Part shown: positions 7,654 to 10,068 of the stretch, one piece after another
Numbering within the stretch: the first letter of the stretch is position 1
Layout: the number at the start of each line of letters is the position of its first letter
Source: Larix sibirica
Lineage: Eukaryota; Streptophyta; Pinopsida; Pinales; Pinaceae
Assembly (NCBI GenBank): GCA_004151065.3
Contig: NWUY0300007879.1
Coordinates: forward strand, 19,872 to 29,939
Direction of reading: 5' to 3'
DNA: 10,068 nucleotides
Translations under genes and position numbers: made by a program
Notes under the pieces: generated by a model
What the model was told of the DNA's origin: nothing
Seen by the model: the letters and a program-made list of their open reading frames with translations, nothing else
Databases searched by the model: none

Positions 7654-9255
7654 AGGAACATTGTCACAGGGGGGAATAGCTCTAAGGCCCCCAGAAAGGT
7701 CAGAAGTACTGACATCCCTCTCTACCAAATCAATCCTCTCAAAAACATGTATATGCCCCTGTCCAACTCCACCACCAGTATCCATCACCTTCCTTCCATT
7801 CTTCCTAGCTTTCCTAATAGTAACATTTTGGAATCTAGCAGAGTTAATCGACTGCACCAATGAGTTTGTAGAAGGGTTTTTTGAAAAAATTGGTAGTGGG
7901 GTGATTACACCAGCATTGTCAGATGTCTTATATACTACTTCCCCCAATAACTCATTGTCTTCAGAAGTATATGGTCCGTGCTCAAAAACCTTCTGGATTA
8001 ACCTATCCCCCCCAACATTTACCCCACCCAAAGTGCATTCAATTCTTCCCACATCAGATAGGTTATTAGTAACCAAATTTTATGCCTTCGGCTTAAAACC
8101 CTCCCCAAATAAATCCCGACAAGCCTTCGATTTAACAGAAAGGGATTCACTCCAATTAATGGAAGCATTCCCCCCCGGAGTATCCAACTTCGGGACAATG
8201 TCCCTAGATGCAATTCTCTTATCCAAAGTAGCCTCAGCATCCAGAATAACATCTAATTTAGCTTCAGAAATGTCAGGAAAAGGGGAAATATTAGGTGGTG
8301 ATGACTTACCTAGAGGCAAAAGCCACTCCTTAGTACCCAAGGACTAGTCCAACAAATTAGTGTCAAGAGAAGTGGCAGGTGCAGCAGACTGTGCTGGATG
8401 TGCTAATAACTGGAGCTCCGGACAGTGAGCACGAATATGACCCATCTATTGGCATAAATAACACCGAAATGGAACCCTAAAATAGTCAAGCCGCTGCCTC
8501 CATACCCAGGAGCCCCACAACAATTCTACCTCCGCCAAAAGCCCCCAAGCCATTTCAAATTCTACCATAACTTTTGCAGACCGGTGGTCAAATCCATAAA
8601 GAGAACAATTATCAAGTCTAACAAATCGCCCAGCAGAATTGGCAATACCCATTAATATATTTTCCGTCCATAATTCAATCGAAAAACCCGAGATAAGTAG
8701 CCACATATGTCGAAAACTTTGTTTTTCCCTTAAAGGATCAAAGGCCATGTGGCATCATTTCAGGTAGATGGAACCCTCCTTAAAACACCATAAATGTTTC
8801 AAGATAAACCCTACATGCTTAGGTTTTGAAAATATGAACATGAGCCATCCATTCAAAAGTTGTAGAACCCTCGACATATCCCCCACGATGGGCATCCAAT
8901 GTTCCCTGACCCATTCAACCAATTCCTTCTGATCACCCACCGTAAACTCCAATCTACCCACAATAGCTCTGGAGGTTAGCATTTCTATATGCTCCAGGTT
9001 AGTTTCCTGTGGAATGTGGAATCTATCCAATCTATCCCTAACCTTAAGCGCTTTAACCTATCTTCGTCTCCGAGCTTTAGAACCCCTGAAGCGGTTGGGC
9101 CAACCAATGTTAGGGTTAGGGTTATGGCTCAAATGTTGGATATCGACAGATCTGGAAGGAACATACCCACCCCACTCCGAAACAGTATTAGGTAAATTCC
9201 CACCCGGACTGGCAAAAGGGGAATCAAAGCTCGAAGTCCCATTCTAATGTCCCAT
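7651..9255 (-). pseudogene. LINE-B ORF1, DUF4283-like RNA-binding protein with CCHC knuckle
   Basis: A single frame of 534 codons runs from ATG 9253-9255 to TAA 7651-7653. It holds a DUF4283-like segment (AIVGRLEF, then WVREHW.P, NGWLMFIF, FDPLREKQ, ELWTENIL, AGRFVRLD) and a zinc knuckle C-X2-C-X4-H-X4-C (CYLC, H, C; about 8457-8420). The C-terminal part is basic in places (RKARKNGRK). Such ORF1 proteins coat LINE RNA. Six in-frame stops interrupt it: TAG 9244, TAG 9058, TGA 8755 (at an expected Trp), TAG 8446 (inside the knuckle), TAG 8344 and TAA 8080. There is no frameshift. The start is the first ATG after TGA 9280-9282, but the frame is also open from 9283 to about 9435, so the true N-terminus may lie further upstream. 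Confidence 0.78.
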
Positions 9256-9540
9256 AGAAACCCTAAGAACCGGCACCTGTCAGTGATAGCCAAACAAGGG
9301 TAACATGTCCTGACACACGTCAGTATAATAAGGAAAGGACAAAAAGGCCACCTTAGGAAATAAAATAGAAAATGGCTCCAAATAGTGGAAAATCTTGATC
9401 TGCAAAATGTCACCTCCGAAACCCACCTGGAGCCCACCCTAAAAATGGAAAAAACAGGTAAATAAACCAAAATAGGTGGTAAAATACCACAAATAACCAG
9501 TCCCCACAAAAAAAGTACTGAAAAGTAACCAGCTAAAGAA
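9256..9540 (-). other. LINE-B 5' leader, possibly including the true ORF1 N-terminus
   Basis: T-rich on the - strand. In the ORF1 frame it reads openly from about 9435 to 9283 (GGDILQIKIFHYLEPFS and on), then meets TGA 9280-9282 and later TAG 9244-9246. This may be 5' UTR or a decayed ORF1 extension. A different-frame ORF at 9509-9129 has no family features. Confidence 0.4.
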
Positions 9541-9605
9541 GGTGAGTAGAAAGCAACAAACGAATGCCAAAACTTCCCACTTTTTTTATACTTGGCTGGT
9601 ACTGG

Positions 9606-9625
9606 GTTGGTTCAAAAGAACCAAC
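9606..9625. repeat. Short perfect inverted repeat (8-bp stem, 4-base loop)
   Basis: gttggttc-aaaa-gaaccaac forms a perfect 8-bp stem with an AAAA loop. It is not followed by a clear T-tract on either strand and its role is unknown. Confidence 0.7.
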
Positions 9626-9788
9626 TTGACTCCAAGTTGTTGCTGCTCAATAAATGCCTCTTCAACCATCATTTTCAGCCCAATCCTGCAGAACCCAGTG
9701 GAAAATTTCCTCCGAAACCCTACTCAGAGCCATCCTCAATTTAACAAGAGAAATAGTTTGCAAAAAAAGTCAATCAAACTTATTATTC

Positions 9789-9841
9789 AATAAAATCAAT
9801 CAAAATAAATAATTCAAACTAATAAAATCAATTAAAATAAA
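9789..9841. repeat. AT-rich direct repeat, 21 bp, spacing 32
   Basis: aataaaatcaatcaaaataaa (9789-9809) recurs at 9821-9841 with one change (c to t at 9833). This is low-complexity sequence immediately before the gap at 9852. Confidence 0.75.
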
Positions 9842-9851
9842 ATCTTGAGTA

Positions 9852-9852
9852 N
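9852..9852. other. Single N, probable gap truncating LINE-C endonuclease
   Basis: On the - strand an open endonuclease reading reaches this base and changes at once to AT-rich low-complexity DNA. Confidence 0.6.
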
Positions 9853-10068
9853 TCTCCACCCCCCTGATATTGCCAGATAATAATATTCCCAGAGAGGTGA
9901 TAGATGAACAAAGTCTTAAAACCAAGGGATTCCAAGCTGCCAAAAGACCACCAGAAAGGCCAGCAGCATCCACAGTGCATACCATCCAACCCAGCTTGAT
10001 TTTGTTAAAAAGGGATCGTGCCTTTTCACCGCATACCATAGTTTCCTGGAGAAGTATCAAGTCCGGAT
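9853..10068 (-). CDS. LINE-C ORF2 fragment: EEP endonuclease, internal part
   Basis: Open on the - strand from the window edge to the N, 71 codons, with neither start nor end present. It reads PDLILLQETM (containing the Mg-binding Glu), then GLSGGLLAAWNP, matching the same region of LINE-B (LLLQETM, GLSGGLLMAWDP). The spacing and remaining residues differ enough to show a different LINE subfamily and not a duplicate of LINE-B. No stop codon is seen. The rest lies beyond the window's right edge; the 3' part is lost at the gap. Confidence 0.8.

Larger units (their letters stand above)
7168..9540 (-). mobile_element. LINE-B, 5' portion of a plant L1-type retrotransposon
   Basis: Reading on the - strand gives a T-rich 5' region (about 9540-9256), an ORF1 with DUF4283-like and CCHC domains (about 9255-7651), then the start of ORF2 (7651-7168). 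This order is that of full-length plant L1 elements. The element is not 5'-truncated like LINE-A, but its 3' part is lost at the N at 7167, so no poly(A) or target-site duplication can be found. The 5' boundary at about 9540 is an estimate. Confidence 0.8.
9541..9851. other. AT-rich spacer between LINE-B and LINE-C
   Basis: No gene is recognised. It contains a short perfect hairpin (9606-9625) and an imperfect AT-rich direct repeat (9789-9841), and ends at the N at 9852. On the - strand a short ORF from ATG 9670-9672 (28 residues) is in the ORF1 frame but stops at 9586-9588; I cannot assign it. Confidence 0.5.

Noticed and set aside
7661-8347. 228-codon ORF on the + strand
   Set aside because: It lies antisense to LINE-B ORF1, which has DUF4283 and CCHC features in its own frame. 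The + reading is proline/serine-rich with no family motif, so it is a shadow.
9108-9123. Telomere-like ttagggttaggg
   Set aside because: Only two units, not the plant TTTAGGG repeat, and it lies in coding sequence of ORF1 (Asn-Pro-Asn-Pro on the - strand).
9129-9509. 126-codon - strand ORF rich in hydrophobic residues
   Set aside because: It is in a different frame from ORF1, overlaps its start, has no recognisable domain, and reflects T-rich sequence.
9581-9590. TATAAAAAAA on the - strand upstream of LINE-B
   Set aside because: Plant LINE promoters are generally internal and the word sits in an AT-rich tract; there is no supporting element.
1-10068. CRISPR array, rRNA, tRNA gene, bacterial operon
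   Set aside because: No regularly spaced repeats, no rRNA or tRNA cloverleaf sequence, and the content is plant nuclear in type.

Overview
The window looks like AT-rich nuclear DNA of a flowering plant, probably a dicot. The evidence is GT-AG spliced exons of a chloroplast-type SOUL/heme-binding-like protein on the + strand and pieces of three L1-clade non-LTR retrotransposons (LINEs) of the plant type, with DUF4283-type ORF1, EEP endonuclease, reverse transcriptase and an RNase H domain. All LINE pieces lie on the - strand. I see no bacterial operons, rRNA, tRNA or CRISPR.

Layout. Positions 1-1290 are a partial copy of the segment that recurs at 1328-2617 (offset exactly 1327, no indels, 25 substitutions, all after position 707). 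The first copy ends at a single N (1291), which makes an assembly artefact the leading explanation. LINE-A (1396-4177) is a 5'-truncated insertion: RT core, thumb, zf-RVT knuckle, RNase H, 3' UTR and a short poly(A), bracketed by a 16-bp target-site duplication with one mismatch. Its ORF2 reads in one frame over about 2.5 kb with four in-frame stops and no frameshift.

From 4178 to 7166 is host DNA. A TATA-like box (4543-4549) precedes the first three exons of a heme-binding-like protein (related to Arabidopsis At3g10130). These exons read through cleanly, but the rest of the SOUL domain is absent from the window. Either a very long third intron contains the following LINEs, or the gene is a fragment. 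Near 6902-6964 are two primer-binding-site-like matches to the 3' end of plant initiator tRNA-Met, perhaps an LTR-element remnant.

LINE-B (7168 to about 9540) has a 5' UTR, an ORF1 (about 9255-7651) broken by six in-frame stops, and an intact start of ORF2 (endonuclease) that overlaps the ORF1 stop as TAATG. It is cut at the N at 7167. LINE-C (9853-10068) is an endonuclease fragment of a different LINE, cut at the N at 9852 and continuing past the window edge.

All three Ns fall inside LINE coding sequence, so the LINE bodies are probably incompletely assembled. I found no convincing new biological system. The best points are the suspect duplication, the clean LINE-A insertion just upstream of a host promoter, the stop-only decay of two LINE ORFs, and the missing 3' half of the host gene.
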